This document shows, one piece after another, positions 23,401 through 35,697 of a stretch of DNA of 64,000 nucleotides. Source of the stretch: Edaphochlamys debaryana (taxonomy: Eukaryota; Chlorophyta; Chlorophyceae; Chlamydomonadales); contig JAEHOE010000082.1 of NCBI GenBank assembly GCA_016858145.1, forward strand, positions 62,001 through 126,000, given 5' to 3'. The notes under the pieces were generated by a model. The model was not told the origin of the DNA. It did no database searches and was given only the letters and a program-made list of their open reading frames with translations. A program made the translations under genes and the position numbers. Within the stretch, counting starts at the first letter, position 1. Each line of letters begins with the position of its first letter.

Positions 23401-26400
23401 AGAACACGGGCATCAGCCTCAGCACCATCTTGACCTCCTCCACCTGTCAGGGGGAGGGAGAGGGAGAGGGGGAGGGTCAGGGCGTGCACGCATGTTGCCA
23501 TGGTGTTCGTTCACCGTTCGGGCCATCCCCTTATACGGTCCGTGGGGAGGGGCCTGTGCCATGACGCACGCACTGCACGGAGATCCTACGACAGACGCCG
23601 TACATGGTACGGCACCCTGCGGCCCATGCCGTACCTGCTGCGGCGTGTAGTGCCCCGCCAGTCCGTCCATGTGCATCACAGTGCCCTGGCTGGTCTGCCA
23701 GTCGGTGATGGCGTCCTGACAGGGGGGAGGAGGGATGGGGGGGAGGGCGATCTTGGAAGGGGATTGCACGTACACGAGGGCTTGCACAGTGGCCACCCGT
23801 ACCCTCCCCGTAGCGCCGGCCGGGACTTGTCCGTATGGCTCGGACGACGAGGTGATGGGACCAGCACACGGAATCCAGCATGGAAGCGGTGACGCTGACA
23901 AACGCGTTGCCCCGGTCTGGGATTGTGACCTCCCTGCCCCTCCCCCCTTCCTGTTCACCCCTTCCCCACCTCACTTCCCAGCCGCCCCTCTACCCTCCTC
24001 CCTCACCTCCAGCCAGCGGTGACTCATGGAGGGGCTCATGGGGACGCTCATGTCACGCCCGCCGTACCTCCGCCCGGGCCCACCGCCCGCACCGCCGGGC
24101 CCAGACAGGCCCGAGTCGGGATCCCTGGGGTCCAGGTAGGGGGGCAGGGACCCGGGCCCGCCGGCGCCCGGGCCCCCGCCGGGCCCGCCCAGGTGGCCAT
24201 TGGACGAGCCGTTGGGCCCGTTGGGGCCCCCGCCGCCGAGCAGGGCGGCGCCCGATCCCGCTGCGTTGGCGTTGGCGTACAGAGATCCGCCGTGCAGGGT
24301 GGACACGTCAGCGGCACGTGGCTCCACGCCCTTCTTCTTGATATACCTGCGGAGTACGGGGCCGAGGTCAGCATGCGATGGAGACATGCTGTGCCGTGCG
24401 CTGTGCTGTGCGGGTTTTGCAACGAACCCTTCAGTCGACTGCCACACCAAGCTACCCACTTGGACACTTGGATATCCCCGGCCGGCATCATCCCCCCACA
24501 CCCAGTCTCTGTCCCCCCCCCCAGCTCTCCCACCCCCACCTGTTGACCACGGCCGCCGACACCACCCTCACCACACGCTCCATGGGCGACTCCGTGGGCA
24601 CCACGTGGCGGTACACGCGGCGGCCCGCCACGAAGAGGAGCACGGCCATGCCCATGACCACGGCTGGGGGTGGGGGGAGGGGGAGGGGGGGGAAACGGAG
24701 GGGGGAGGGCGGGGCGGGTGTGTTCGTGTCAGCGGGTCATGAAGCGGAGCACGGCCAAGCCCAGTGTTGTTGGCACCCGGTCCTGTGCTCTGCTCGCCCA
24801 GCGACATAACCTGACGCCCACGAAGCCCTGCAAGCCCCCTGCAATCCCGCTCCACCACTCTCACGCGAGATGGCTCGCTCCACACCGCTCACGTCGGTCG
24901 GCTTCGGTCTGTCTTCCTCAATTACCCACCGCCTCCCCACCCCCTGGCTCACCCGGGATGGCGAAGCCCAGCGTCCATGACACCTGGTCCTGGATGAACA
25001 CGATGACGGTGCAGGCGATGAGCGAGCCCACGTTGATGGCCAGATAGAACCAGTTGAAGAAGGACTCCTTCTCGCGCCGGTCCTGGTGGCGGGAGGCAGG
25101 TAAAGAAAGGAGGGCAGGAGAGGGGAGGGTGATCCTGCCTGCTGGCCCCGGGCTCCCTGTACCCCAGCGCTGCCGACCTTGTGATACCTCCCCTCCCCAC
25201 CCCTTCCTTCCCCAAGAGACGTTCCTCCCCGAATGCCACCCCATGGCCCCCGTTCCCACCCGCGGGTCCGCCTCGTTGAACGGTCCCATCCTTGGCTTCT
25301 CCTCACGTCCTAGTCTCCTTACCCATGGCCCTTAAACCCGTGTCCCCTTTCCTCCCTTCACCCTTTCCCCCATTCTCCCTGCGCTGCCGCCCCACCTGCG
25401 GGTCCGCCTCGTTGAACTGGTCGGCTCCGAAGGCGGAGACGTTGGGTTTGATGCCGCCCGTCCCCAGGGCGATGACGGAGAGGGAGGCGATGAGGGCGGC
25501 GTACTGCCCCGCAGAAGCCTCCTGGTCCTCAGGGGGGGTCAGGCCGGGGAGCCATGAGGTCAGCGCCAGCATCACCATGCCCTGTCAGGGGGGGAGGATC
25601 GGGAGGGGGGTGGATCATGGGCGTCGGAGGGGTCCCCGGCTGGCAAGTTCTTGGTGAGGCGTAGAGCCAAGAGCGAGGATGGGTGTGTGTTCAGGGCTGC
25701 TCGTGTAAAGGCCAGGAAAAGCGTAGGCGCGGTAATTAGCCGGCCGGTCGTAGATACGGAACCGAAAGCCCCGGGAGCCCCGGGATGGGTGTGTGTGTGC
25801 CGGGTATGGATGGGCGGAGAGGGGTGGACGTCGGAGTACCCAGCGCAAGTTCGGTCCCCGTGGATCTGCGAGGGCATACCAGCCGCCGTCGCGCTCGCCT
25901 GGTCCTGGTTCATCACCCCCCAACATGCTGGGGTGGAGAGAGGATTGCGTCGAGGATGCTCCCAAACTGCACGTGCGGCCGGGTGGTGGTATCCCAACCG
26001 CACTGCGTGCTTCTTTTTCCCCAAAGGCACAGCGCGGAAGCTGCCAGCAGCTTCACGCCCACCCCTCGGCCACGCCCTCAGGAGGGCTTACGGCCGCGCA
26101 CGTACGGCAGTGATGTGCCACTGGCTGGAGCAGCGACGCTGTGCCCTGCTGCTGGGGCTTCACTGTGTGCTGACCCTATGTCAGTAACGAATAGTTAGCC
26201 CAGGCTGCTCCGTGTGTGGCAAGCGTCCTCCTGGGCTTGCCCCGTCAGGCAGACTGCAGGACCCAGGACGGGCGAACCGCCGTCGCCAGTGTCCGCTTTT
26301 GCAACCAAGCCACCTCCGCTCCAGTGGATTGCCACCCGGGCAGAGGCTGGTTAGGCGGAAGCCGCTGGCTCGCTCAGGAGGACGTCATGCACTTTGCCGT

Positions 26401-27200
26401 ACCCATGTGATCATGTGGTCCCACGTGCTGACCCATGCGCAACCCCCGCCCCAACCACCGCCGGTACCCAGCCTGACCCCCGCCCACGGCTTAAGGGTCC
26501 CAAGCCCCCTTCTAGAGACCCCGATCCAGGCTCCCTCTTACCACTAGGTAGATGGAGGAGAAGACCAGAATCGTTTTATAGCGGCCCCAGCGAGAGTCCG
26601 CGAGGTAAGCGCCGATGAGGGGCGTCATGTAGCACGTCCCCTCAAAGACGCTGACCTGCAGCGTTTCAGGCAAGGATAATTGTATCTTCAGAGGGTAGTG
26701 GCGGGCTGTGGGGCAGCGCTGGGGGCGATCGCGCCGTAACCCCGGTTTCCCACGGGGGCGTTGCGAGCCGGAGCAGCAGTGGGCCCAACCAGGGCTTTCC
26801 GGGGCGCACCTGGATGGCTGCGTTAGCCGGGTCGCCACCCATAACGTTGCAGATGTACATGACCAAGTTGGTGGCCAGCCTGGCGTGGAAACGCGACAGC
26901 ATGTTCAGGGAATCGCTCGCCGCCCCGCCAAGTCTCGGCGGCCGACCAGCAGACATCGCAGGAACAGATCCGCCGGTTCTTACCCATAATAGGCCAGACG
27001 CTCGCAGAACTCATTGCCTGCGGGGTTTGGGGCACGCGACGCTTGCCGACGGCCGGGCTGCCGAGTTGGACCACGTGCACCCCGGAGGCGCAAAGGCGCC
27101 GCTCACCCAGAATGAACGGGCACACTGTCAGCAGCGTTGATCTCTTTGGCTCCGCCTCCAGGAGCGGCAGCCGCTCATCTCTCGCGGACCGGTTCGCCAT
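20420..27200 (-). CDS. Proton-coupled oligopeptide/nitrate transporter, POT (NRT1/PTR) family (743 aa)
   Basis: Nineteen exons join in phase: 27,107-27,200; 26,984-27,017; 26,810-26,879; 26,542-26,655; 25,396-25,581; 24,953-25,082; 24,540-24,663; 24,007-24,346; 23,635-23,715; 23,382-23,443; 22,969-23,158; 22,727-22,778; 22,471-22,602; 22,198-22,331; 21,939-22,034; 21,690-21,726; 21,191-21,302; 20,776-20,944; 20,420-20,494. Helix 1 carries [11 protein letters not shown], with the ExxER proton-coupling motif. Later come [20 protein letters not shown], the PTR signature [13 protein letters not shown], and [11 protein letters not shown] with [12 protein letters not shown] in helices 10-11. About 12 membrane segments fit a plasma-membrane or vacuolar H+ symporter; the substrate (peptide, nitrate or other) cannot be told. 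Exon 8 inserts about 75 Gly/Pro/Asn-rich residues into the central cytosolic loop, and the C-terminus is Gly/Pro/Ala-rich. At 743 aa it is longer than the usual 550-620. Confidence 0.92.
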
Positions 27201-28886
27201 GTCTCCAGCCTCCGCCCACGCTTCTCCTTCCTCGCTGCTTACTACACTCCTCCTGACTTAGCTCATGCAACAGGGTATCGGTTTGGAGCTTCCTTCAACA
27301 ACAGCTACAAGATTGGCGCGGCATTGCAAAGCGGCGTGGCTCAGGCGTTACAAATGCTCAAAGAAGTAGCGTAGCAGGCAATTGAACAAGTCTCGTGGCT
27401 CGCGGGCCCGACCCGACAGACCCGGCCGACATCCCTTGCGGGACGAAGTACCGCCACGCGTGTCCCCACATTCCCCCCCCCCCCCCACCCCCGCCACCCC
27501 GCGCCGCCACCGCCAGCGCCTTCCCCCGCCCCGCCCCTCCTCAAGCGGCCCAGGCAAGCCGAGCTTAGCCCTCAACTCTCCCTCCTCCCCCGGCCGCCTA
27601 AGCCGCGGTCCCGCGGTCTGATCCCGTACTCACAGGCCAGCAGGCCGCGAGGCCAGCGGTCGGATGCACACCGAAACGCGCTTATCCACCGACTGCGTAG
27701 AATACCGTTTCCTGCGGCGCATGGCTTGGGACCAGGTTTGCTGCAGGCGAGGTTCCGGCATGTCGACAATCGGCGACGTGCTTCCCGACGACCCGTGTTT
27801 CCCCCCCGGCGTCCTTCCCCCAAACCCCCGCCTCCGTCGAAAGCTGCACCCCTCTTAACCCCCGACCATGCTGCACAGCCAGTGCCACTTGCAGCCAGGC
27901 AAGCTGCGGACCAGTGCCCTGCATCAGCCCCCTGCGGGCCCTGCCCCTGACAGCCGGGCGGCACGGCCATGCCGCCCTCCTCTGAGCTCCTGTTCTACCC
28001 ACCAAGTTCAGTCCGAGGCGAGGCTCAAGCAGCCCACCACTCATGATCCCGCCGTCATCTTCCCGGTACCGACGCGCCACTACTCCCAGAAAGGAATGGG
28101 ATGAATGCCCGCATGTGTCGAATTCGCAAGTACCATCCGAGCAGCACAACGAGGCGAAATGACGCCACCCCCGGCGCACCCCTCCGTAATGCGGCCCGGC
28201 CAAGCTCCCCAGGCTCCCCAGGCCCGCCCCGGACTCCGCTGCCAGCGTAACAACCGATGATTGCCACCACACCAGGTCGCCTCAACGCTCCCCATCATTA
28301 AGTCAGAGTTAGCCCCCCCGTCCAAGATTCGGCCAGCACCATGCACGCAGCCAAAGCGACGGGACCAGCATCGCATGCCTAGCCCGGCACCCCGGCTTCG
28401 CGTGTACCCACCCGTGCGTACCCCTCGTGCATTGACCCCTCGTGCCCACATTACCCTCAAGCTCGTTCACGAGAAGGCCAGTCCAAGACTCCAAGCGCTG
28501 TCAAGTCACGTCACGTGCTCACGCCGCGCTTCCGTAACGGGGCAGTAGAAGCCCTGTCAAGTCTCAACGCCCTGCTCAACGCCCGGAGCACAGGCTGATG
28601 TGCGGGTCTGGCCGAGTGCCTGATGAGGCTGTTGCTTGCCTTCAGGGCACGCATGGTTTCGCCCGCGGCAGCAGCGGTGGGTGCATCCAGTTGCCGGTGG
28701 GCTCCCGGCACTCCAGCTGTGTGGTCCACTGCCCTAGAGTCAAGGCCGTTGCATAGAGCCCAGAGCCGACGATAGGTATAGCTCCAGGGCCTGTATCGAT
28801 CGCTGCATCGATCCATGCCTCCGCTCCAGCCTCTTCACTGCCACTATCACGTATGGTACGAGTGCAGTATTGACGGCGGCCCCTCA
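27201..28886. other. Spacer between transporter start and R-SNARE stop
   Basis: No gene is supported despite a 196-codon minus-strand open frame at 27,682-28,272. The left part is the transporter promoter side, with a C14 run at 27,473-27,486. The right part should hold the 3' UTR of the R-SNARE gene. The nearest minus-strand TGTAA I see is at about 27,349, too far to assign with confidence. Confidence 0.5.
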
Positions 28887-30923
28887 TCATTTGAGGCAGT
28901 TGCCGCCCGAGAAGCACACGAGCAGGAAGATGACCACGGCCAGCAGCGTCAGAGCCATCCCCACAATGATGTAGAGCTTGACGTTGGCGCAGCACAGGCG
29001 GCGGCGCAGGACGTTGGAGGTGCGCTGGAAGCGAGAGGCCTGCGTAGGGTAGGATGGGGTGGGGAAGGGTAGGGAGGAAGGGGTGGGGCGCGCGGGGGGG
29101 GCGGGGGGCGTGACAGGCGGGCGGGCGGCGCGGGCGGGGGGAGGCGGAGCGGGCCGTCAGGCGGTGCTGCCCAAGCCCCCAGCCCCGCGCAGGGCCACGT
29201 GTCAACCTCCATCCGGACCCCGCGCCACCCCGCCCATACTGAGGCTCTCGCCCATCGACCCTCGAGCCTGCTAAGGGCCTCTCGTAGGCCCGGATTGAGG
29301 GGTGTGCCTCCGTAATCGCCCACCTGCTCGTCCAGCTCCTCTGTCCGCTCCACGATGACCGACAGCTTCTCCCCCCGGTCGAGCACGCGGCTGATGTTGT
29401 CCACCATGACCGCCTTGGCCTCGTCCACCTGGGGAGGGTGATTAGAGGAGGGGGGAGTCCAAGGGGTCGAAGACATCAACGAAGCGAAGCGCTTGGTTGT
29501 GGCGCAGGGCGTGTTCTGATGTCGAAGGGGTTGAGGGGTGGCCTCCGGCCTGGCGGTCCATACTGAAGGCCCCGCCGCCCCCCTCAGCCTCCGCTCCTCG
29601 GCCCCCTGAACCCGCGTCACCCCAGCTTCCAGCCCCCTGTTACCCGCCCTTCATAGGCGGCTACGCTTCACACGCACATTGCGTCGGCCAGCTATGTGAG
29701 GACAGCACACCTCGGCACTACGCCCCGTTGTCTATAAAAACCCCGCCCTGTTGCCCGCCCGGCCCGCGCACCTTCTTCTGCACCGCCACCACGCGGCTGA
29801 GCTCCTCGGGGTGCTGGGCGGCGTGGTCCATCAGAGCCTTGAGCTTCTTGGCGCTGAGGTGGGGGGGAGGGAGAGGAGAGGGGAGAGAGGGGGCAAGGGG
29901 GGTGGATTAGGGCCGTAGGAGAGGGCGGTAGGCGAGGAGAGGAGAGGAGAGGTTGGTGAATGGACGCCACTGTGCTGAGGGCCTCTGAGGGGATGGATGC
30001 GTGGTTGGACGCTGGAGCAATGCCAGGAGCCAATCAACCCCGGGCGATGCGGCATCGTGTGCCTGGACTGGCCCTTGCCTCGGTACAGAGTGGGTCTCCC
30101 CTGAGAGCCCGGGCACGGGAGACCGGGCCCTGCCCTCTGGTCCGTGCTCACGAGCCCCCGTCAAGCGTCCCAGTCATTGCATAGGATAGCTCACTCGAGG
30201 CGGCTGCGGTCAAACACACTGTAAGATATAATGCGTTGTGACAAACACATGTCACGCTCGTGTGGCCTTGCTTACCAGATGTGGGGCGCAAGGGAAATCT
30301 CCTTGGCGGTCCGTTCAGAGTCGGCAGCGCCGGTCGCCGTCAGCTGCGGCGCGCACTCAGCTGCCATTCGGTCCAACAGCGCGGATGGAAGCATGTGCCC
30401 CGTGGTGCCATCGCTGATGACCAGGAATACTGTTGACATGGATGAGGTGGGCAGTGGGGCAGGCGAGCATGAACGATAGTGGGATGCCGTTGTGGGATGG
30501 AGGGGACCGAGCGTGCAGCGCGGCAGGAGGGCGGCGTGGAGCAGGGACGGTGCAGGAGCAAGCGGGAAGAGCGGCGTGTGCTTCTGGTGACGCGGGGGAG
30601 GTATTCGGCATTTCGCGGGGGAGGGGCGTGGGAAGGATGGCTGACAGGGACTACAGGAGGGGGCACGGGGAGGCGGGAGCTGTCGGCCGAAGGCCGCGTG
30701 CCCCCAGCCTGCAGGCGGAAACGCGCGGCGACGCACCTAATCGACTTTTGACAAGGAAGTGTAGGTTGTGTCCCTGTAGAGGTATGCGCCCTTTGCCGTC
30801 TACAGAAGCGATGGAGCCGAGACAGGCCCCAGCGACCTCGCGGAAGTTGCCGCTAAACGCAGCGTGCTCAGCTATCAGTGCCCTTGTCTGCGCTGAGTAT
30901 ATCGCGCTGTATATGTGCGGCAT
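28887..30923 (-). CDS. Longin R-SNARE, VAMP7-like, diverged paralogue (226 aa)
   Basis: Five exons join in phase: 30,737-30,923; 30,276-30,429; 29,772-29,853; 29,324-29,428; 28,887-29,039. Residues 1-115 form an N-terminal longin domain (MPHIYSAIYS, HAAFSGNF, VFLVISDG, ALLDRMAAE). The SNARE helix follows (VQKKVDEAKAVMVDNISRVL, then DRGEKL, with the zero-layer Arg of R-SNAREs). A C-terminal membrane anchor ([16 protein letters not shown]) ends the protein. It should sit on endosomal, vacuolar or secretory vesicles and pair with Q-SNAREs for fusion. Compared with its paralogue at 44,863-46,357 the longin domain is more diverged, and the juxtamembrane KMWWQNCK is RLCCANVK here. The last exons of the two genes are almost identical. 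Confidence 0.9.
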
Positions 30924-31786
30924 GGTTGCTGGTGGGCCGCGCTATGCTGAGGGTAATTTGGTGGCTTGGGCGACGCTGTGCCTTATCGGTTGCACGAATA
31001 GCGGGTCAAAGTTGCTATGTGAGTATAGGTCGCTCGCATTGTATAAATAGCGCTCGGGCGAGGGAGAAGCGAAAAAGTCGCGCAAGGTCACGCACAGCTT
31101 CCGCGGGCCCAACCGACAACCGCCGCTGCCAGTCTGGCGCGGCCAGCTTCCGACAGCCGCCCCCAGGTGCGCCTGCCGCCACGCGCCCGCCCCATGCCTT
31201 ATCCCCTCCTCCCCGCATGGCCGACACATAAGCGAGGCAAGGCTGTTCAGGGACTGACGCCCCCTCTCCACTCCCCTTGACGTCCCCGCACCGAAAGGCA
31301 ACACCCCTGCACAACCCCCCCACGAGGACCCCCCACCTAGAGATGCCAGAAGGGCGGACGGGTCACGGCGTAGACCCCCAACAGTACCTCTCCGGCCCTC
31401 ATGCACTTATTCACGCGACCACGCATAACCTAAGTTGTTCAACGCCCTCAGCATCCAGCCCCCGTTCCGTAACGCCCCACACGTCACGTCCCACCCCACC
31501 GTATCCCACCGTGCTGGTACGTGACCGGGACACCGGGAGATACCCCACACCATAGCAGCGTTTAGCCGGCTTCAGACACTCAGAAATCAGGTGAATTACA
31601 AGCCGTAATAGCATCACACAACAAAGTGACCCGGCGTCAAAGTCAAAACAATTTGCATTCGACGAGCCCTCAAGACGATTGGATAAATGTCCTTTCACGA
31701 TGAAGCCAAGCGGATTTAAGCAATACCGCATCCTGCTCTTACACGTTCGTACTCCGCCTCTTACTCATCATAAGGCTCATGCCAGC
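30924..31786. other. Spacer: R-SNARE promoter side and 3' UTR of the two-TM gene
   Basis: No gene is supported. The left end is upstream of the R-SNARE ATG. The right part is AT-richer than average and contains two minus-strand TGTAA words (31,596 and 31,739) that could end the next gene's transcript. Confidence 0.5.
31596..31600 (-). terminator. Polyadenylation signal TGTAA of the two-TM gene
   Basis: TGTAA on the minus strand, about 190 bases past the stop at 31,787. A second TGTAA at 31,739-31,743 lies only about 45 bases past the stop and is the less likely site. Confidence 0.45.
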
Positions 31787-34700
31787 TCATGCATTGGTGT
31801 TGGCAGGGCTCACCGCCGCCAGCCGACTGCCCCGGGGAGTCTCTGCATCTCCCATAACAGCACCACCGGACCCAGAGATCGGAGGAGACGCCCAGCCTCC
31901 CCTCAACTTCCCACTGGCACCAACCCCCGCGCTGCTGCCGCGGCTGGCGGGACGGCTGGAAGGCCTACTGTTCCCGGGGGAGCTGCTGGGAGGCTGGAAG
32001 TCTTCTGTCACGAAAGCAGAGTTGGGAACTGCCGTCCTGATTGGCTGGAGCCCCGAGCCCAGCGCTGGGCCAGGGCTGGGGGGGCCCTGACGGCCGCCCG
32101 GGTCTCCCGTCGGGGCCCGCAAGGAGGCGGCGAGAGGCCAGCGAGGGGCCGCGCCGCCGCCGGCCGCCGAGTCGCCGCCCGGAGAGCTCAGCGTCGGGTG
32201 GACGGACGGGCTTTTAAAGGAGGGCCGGTGCGCCATGCTCTCGCCCCGACCGTTGGCGCTGCGACCTTTGGCTCGGTCCCATGCGGTGGCAGTGATGGCC
32301 GCCATGGACGAAGGCTCGGTGACGGAAGCCCTTGAGCGGGGGCCAGGGCCAGGGCCGCTGTGCCCCTGGCCTTGGTCAGCGGCTGGGCCCTTAGAGGGGG
32401 AGGCAGTGCCACTGCTGCCATCGCCGTCGCCGTGGCCGTCAACCTTACTGTGGGCTCCATCATTGCTGTTGCCGTTGCCGCCGCCGTTACCGTTGCGGCG
32501 GTTGTAGTAGGAGTTGGTGAAGAAGTTGAGGACCACCACGAGGGCCATGCCCACCTGCAGGAAGGTACTGAGAGCGCCTGCGGGCGGGTTCGCAGGGCGG
32601 CGCTTGGTGGGCAGCCGCACGCACCGAGGGACCCGGCCCCAGCCCCAGCTCCAGCCCCCCAACGAACGTACCTCCGCATGTGCCCCACAGGGATAGCCAC
32701 ACGCCGTCTTTTGTGACCTCAATTTTGTTCCAAAAGGGTTGCAGACGGATTCGGGCCTGCAAAGGCAGGGCAAGCGCGCACGCGTGGGCCGGCGGCTTGC
32801 GTGCCGTCAGGCTGCACATTAAGCACTGCCGCTCATAGACGAGTCCAGGCGGGCGTGATCTTCCCTCATCAGCCGGGTTATACTTCCCCGCGCCATTGCT
32901 CTCGCCTACTGGGGAATCACACCCTTTCCCTGCCACCAGCCCCGCCCCCACGCACCTGCTGTAGGCTGGCCAGAGTCGCGGGCGGCAGCTGGTTGAAGCA
33001 CGGCCGGGACGCTAGCTCCACCTGCGACAGTGCGCCGTCCTCCCCCACACGGGACATGAACCACTCCTGCCGGAAGCGGCCCTGGTTGCCCTCCGGCTGC
33101 GTCCAGTTGTGCGTCCGCACGTAGCTCGCCAGCGAGAGCCCAGGGCCGACCGGGAGCACCATCACGAGGACGCCGCTGGCGCAGCTTGCGCCTGCACGCA
33201 TGCAAGATGGGGGCATGCCGAGGGAAGGAGGTGGCTTCAAGGCCCGCAGCGAGTTGGCTTAAAGGTCCGCAGCGGCCCAACGCTTCACAAATGTCATGTC
33301 ACCGCGTCCAACCCAGCCAGCAATGAAGATCTGGCGCACCGCACCGTTGGGATTGCAGTTGGCCTGGCTGAACACCGAAACGCCGCTGCGGGGCGGGTAG
33401 TCGGGCAGGGTCGTGGCGGGGTCGAAGAGCACCGACAGACCGTCATCGGGGTCGTTGGACCACATGAGGTGCAGCGACACGCTCTCCCTGGCCTGGGGGG
33501 TGGGGGAAGAGGAGTGGGCGGGCGCGGAGCAAGCGGGGAGGGCGCGTCAGAGCCCTTGCACTCCATGCCAATGACGCACAGGGACCGAGGGTGCGGCACG
33601 ACAGGAGCGAAGAATAGGCACGTGCGACAAGCTTGCCCCCCGTAAGGACAAGACAGATTACTTGCAGAGCACAATTCACGGGTTGTTGTCGGACCTGCAG
33701 ATGGATGCACGTCTCAGAGTCCGGTGGAAGCTGTGAGGCGGCCATGGCGGCGGCGCGGGGATAGGCGTTGCTGATGATGCTGTGGGAGCAGGGGTGGTGA
33801 GGGCATGCGTCAGAGCCGCGGCGGGGTCCGCACGGGTAGCCTTTAAGCACCAAGCCAAGTGTTGTGTTGTATTTCTTAGAAGCAAGCAGCGCACGATGAG
33901 TCACAAGTCAAGTCAAACCCACCATCCACTGGTCGCCAGACAGGTGATGTTGATGGGGAAGGACGCTTCGTTCATGGTCCAGTCCATCGTGTTGGTCTGA
34001 GGGCGGGATGGGCCCATCCAGCGGAAAAGGCGGGGGTGCATGGGGAAGGGGAGGAAGGGGGAGGAGGACGGAGCCACGCAGGCGCAACTGTGTCCTGCGG
34101 TCAGTGCCCTATCGCTTCCAGCAGATAGGGGGTCCAGTCGCTTTTTGGGCTGAGCCGCCGCCGTCAGGCTCTTCGGGCGGCGAAGCCCCCCGGGATTACC
34201 CCGTGTCGGCGTGCGTGTGTGCCTGCGTCACACATAAACATGCGATTCACGCCTAGCCCGCGATGCCACAAGCTTTAGTTTCCCTATCCCCATCGCTTGT
34301 GATTAGGAGCAGGGAAAGTTATCGACCCTACAGCAAACGCAACATGTTGGGAAGCCAGTCGCACCAGCTCGCACCCATAGCCCAAAGAGCATTTCGTACA
34401 ATCGTTTCGATAGATACCGAACACTTTGAAGCTATGAGCTATGAAGGTAGTTCCGACAAGTTTGGGCGCGGCTGTTGCGGGGATGGCTGTGGTGCCGACT
34501 TCGGTCAACCCTCGCCGACCAAGCCCGGACCGAGTGCGATGTTGCTATTCTACCTTCTGCAACTCAGACCCGTCGAGGAGGTAGTACGGGCAACACTTTG
34601 TCGCCAGTCGGCGTGGAAATGTGTTTCGCCCCGCGTCCATCCTCGGCCCCCTGTCCCCCCGAAGCTTCGCGCGGAGCGCGCCACACGGCCCCGCGCTTTG

Positions 34701-35568
34701 CACCGTGCCTGCACGCATATACCCCTGCCAAGACATTCTAGGGCTCAGCCCTTTTTCCAGCTTCGAGGAAGCTGACACCCATCTTGTCGCTGTCAGCCTG
34801 GATGCCCCAACCCCCATATCGCGTGTGCAAGGGGTCTCATTCGCACTCCTCTCGTCTCTCATAAGTGCCCCGCTCCCGCTCCCGCTCCCCAGGTTTCAGG
34901 ACAGTTTGAAGCAGGACTGCAAGCCTGACCACGGCCATGACTGCGTGAGTGCCTGTGGGCATCGCGTACCCCAGGCCCAGGAGGATCCTGATCAGGCCGT
35001 GTGGTTTGGTCACCCTGTCCCTGGAGTCCCTGCTGGTTACCTGGGCGGGGGCCTGGTTGACGTATGCGTACACGAGGAAGGCCGTGTATATGGCCGTAGC
35101 GACGAGCACTAGGACACTGTAGGCAAGAGGGGCAAGATGTGGTTGAGGTTTAAGTCCGGGTTGAGGTCCGGTACCTCTAGGGTCGAGGACCGCCGAGGAC
35201 CACGCACGGGAGCCCCGTGCGGGGACCTGGCGGGGACCCCTCAGGGCAAAGCCCGTAACCCCTGCTCGACGTGGGGACGAAACCGCGCTGGGGGACCCAC
35301 AGCGGTCAACCGGGTAGCAAACGAACCTTATGGTCCCACCGATAACGGTGGAGGGCTGAACGTCTCGTGCGAAGAGGTCCACGGTGTGCATCACCTTCCG
35401 CGGTGTTGCAGCACTCAGCGTCTTAGTGGCTGTGATTTGAGAGGCTGCAGCATTCCAATGCGCTCGTGCGTTCGGGCGGTTCACTGGTTCGCTGGCGTTG
35501 CCAGACTGCCCGGTCGGGCTGCATGCCGTTTCCGGGCTACTTGAGTCCGCCGGTTGTGAGCTCGTCAT
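31787..35568 (-). CDS. Unrecognised protein with two membrane segments (592 aa)
   Basis: Eight exons join in phase: 35,327-35,568; 35,041-35,116; 33,923-33,996; 33,695-33,779; 33,303-33,492; 32,956-33,191; 32,672-32,756; 31,787-32,577. I do not recognise the family. Residues 1-80 are polar. TM1 is VLVLVATAIYTAFLVYAYV (about 82-100). About 215 residues follow with N-glycosylation-type sites (NITC, NWTQ) and several Cys, so this part is probably lumenal or extracellular. Then comes FWNKIEVTKDGVWLSLWG and TM2 at GMALVVVLNFFTNSYY (about 340-355). A tail of about 240 residues rich in Gly, Asn, Ser and Pro is probably disordered and cytosolic. The layout recalls two-TM proteins with a large loop, such as ERGIC/Erv-type proteins or channel subunits, but no catalytic motif supports either. 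The first donor (GTTCGT) is weak, and the 1-kb intron after exon 2 could hide another exon. The LINE starts about 130 bp upstream of the ATG. Confidence 0.7.
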
Positions 35569-35684
35569 CGCCGTGAAACGTTAGACAGCACAAGCTGGAA
35601 ACGGTGGTATCGGCTACAAGGGGTGCTCCGTTCGCGGGTTTGGAGGTACGCGCATGCACACGGGAACAGGTGGCAGCCAAGGCT

Positions 35685-35697
35685 AGTCAAGTTGCGT
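35685..35697 (+). repeat. Candidate target-site duplication, left copy
   Basis: AGTCAAGTTGCGT here and AGTCACGTTGCGT at 42,775-42,787 match at 12 of 13 positions and flank the two LINE ORFs at plausible UTR distances. This is the expected footprint of target-primed reverse transcription, with one later mutation. Confidence 0.55.

Noticed and set aside
27682..28272. 196-codon minus-strand open frame between the transporter and R-SNARE
   Set aside because: No family likeness, no splice partners, ordinary GC-rich composition, and it overlaps several other open frames.
31035..31050. TATAAATAG as the TATA box of the R-SNARE gene at 28,887-30,923
   Set aside because: The word is in plus orientation, whereas the gene is transcribed from minus; no plus-strand gene starts here.
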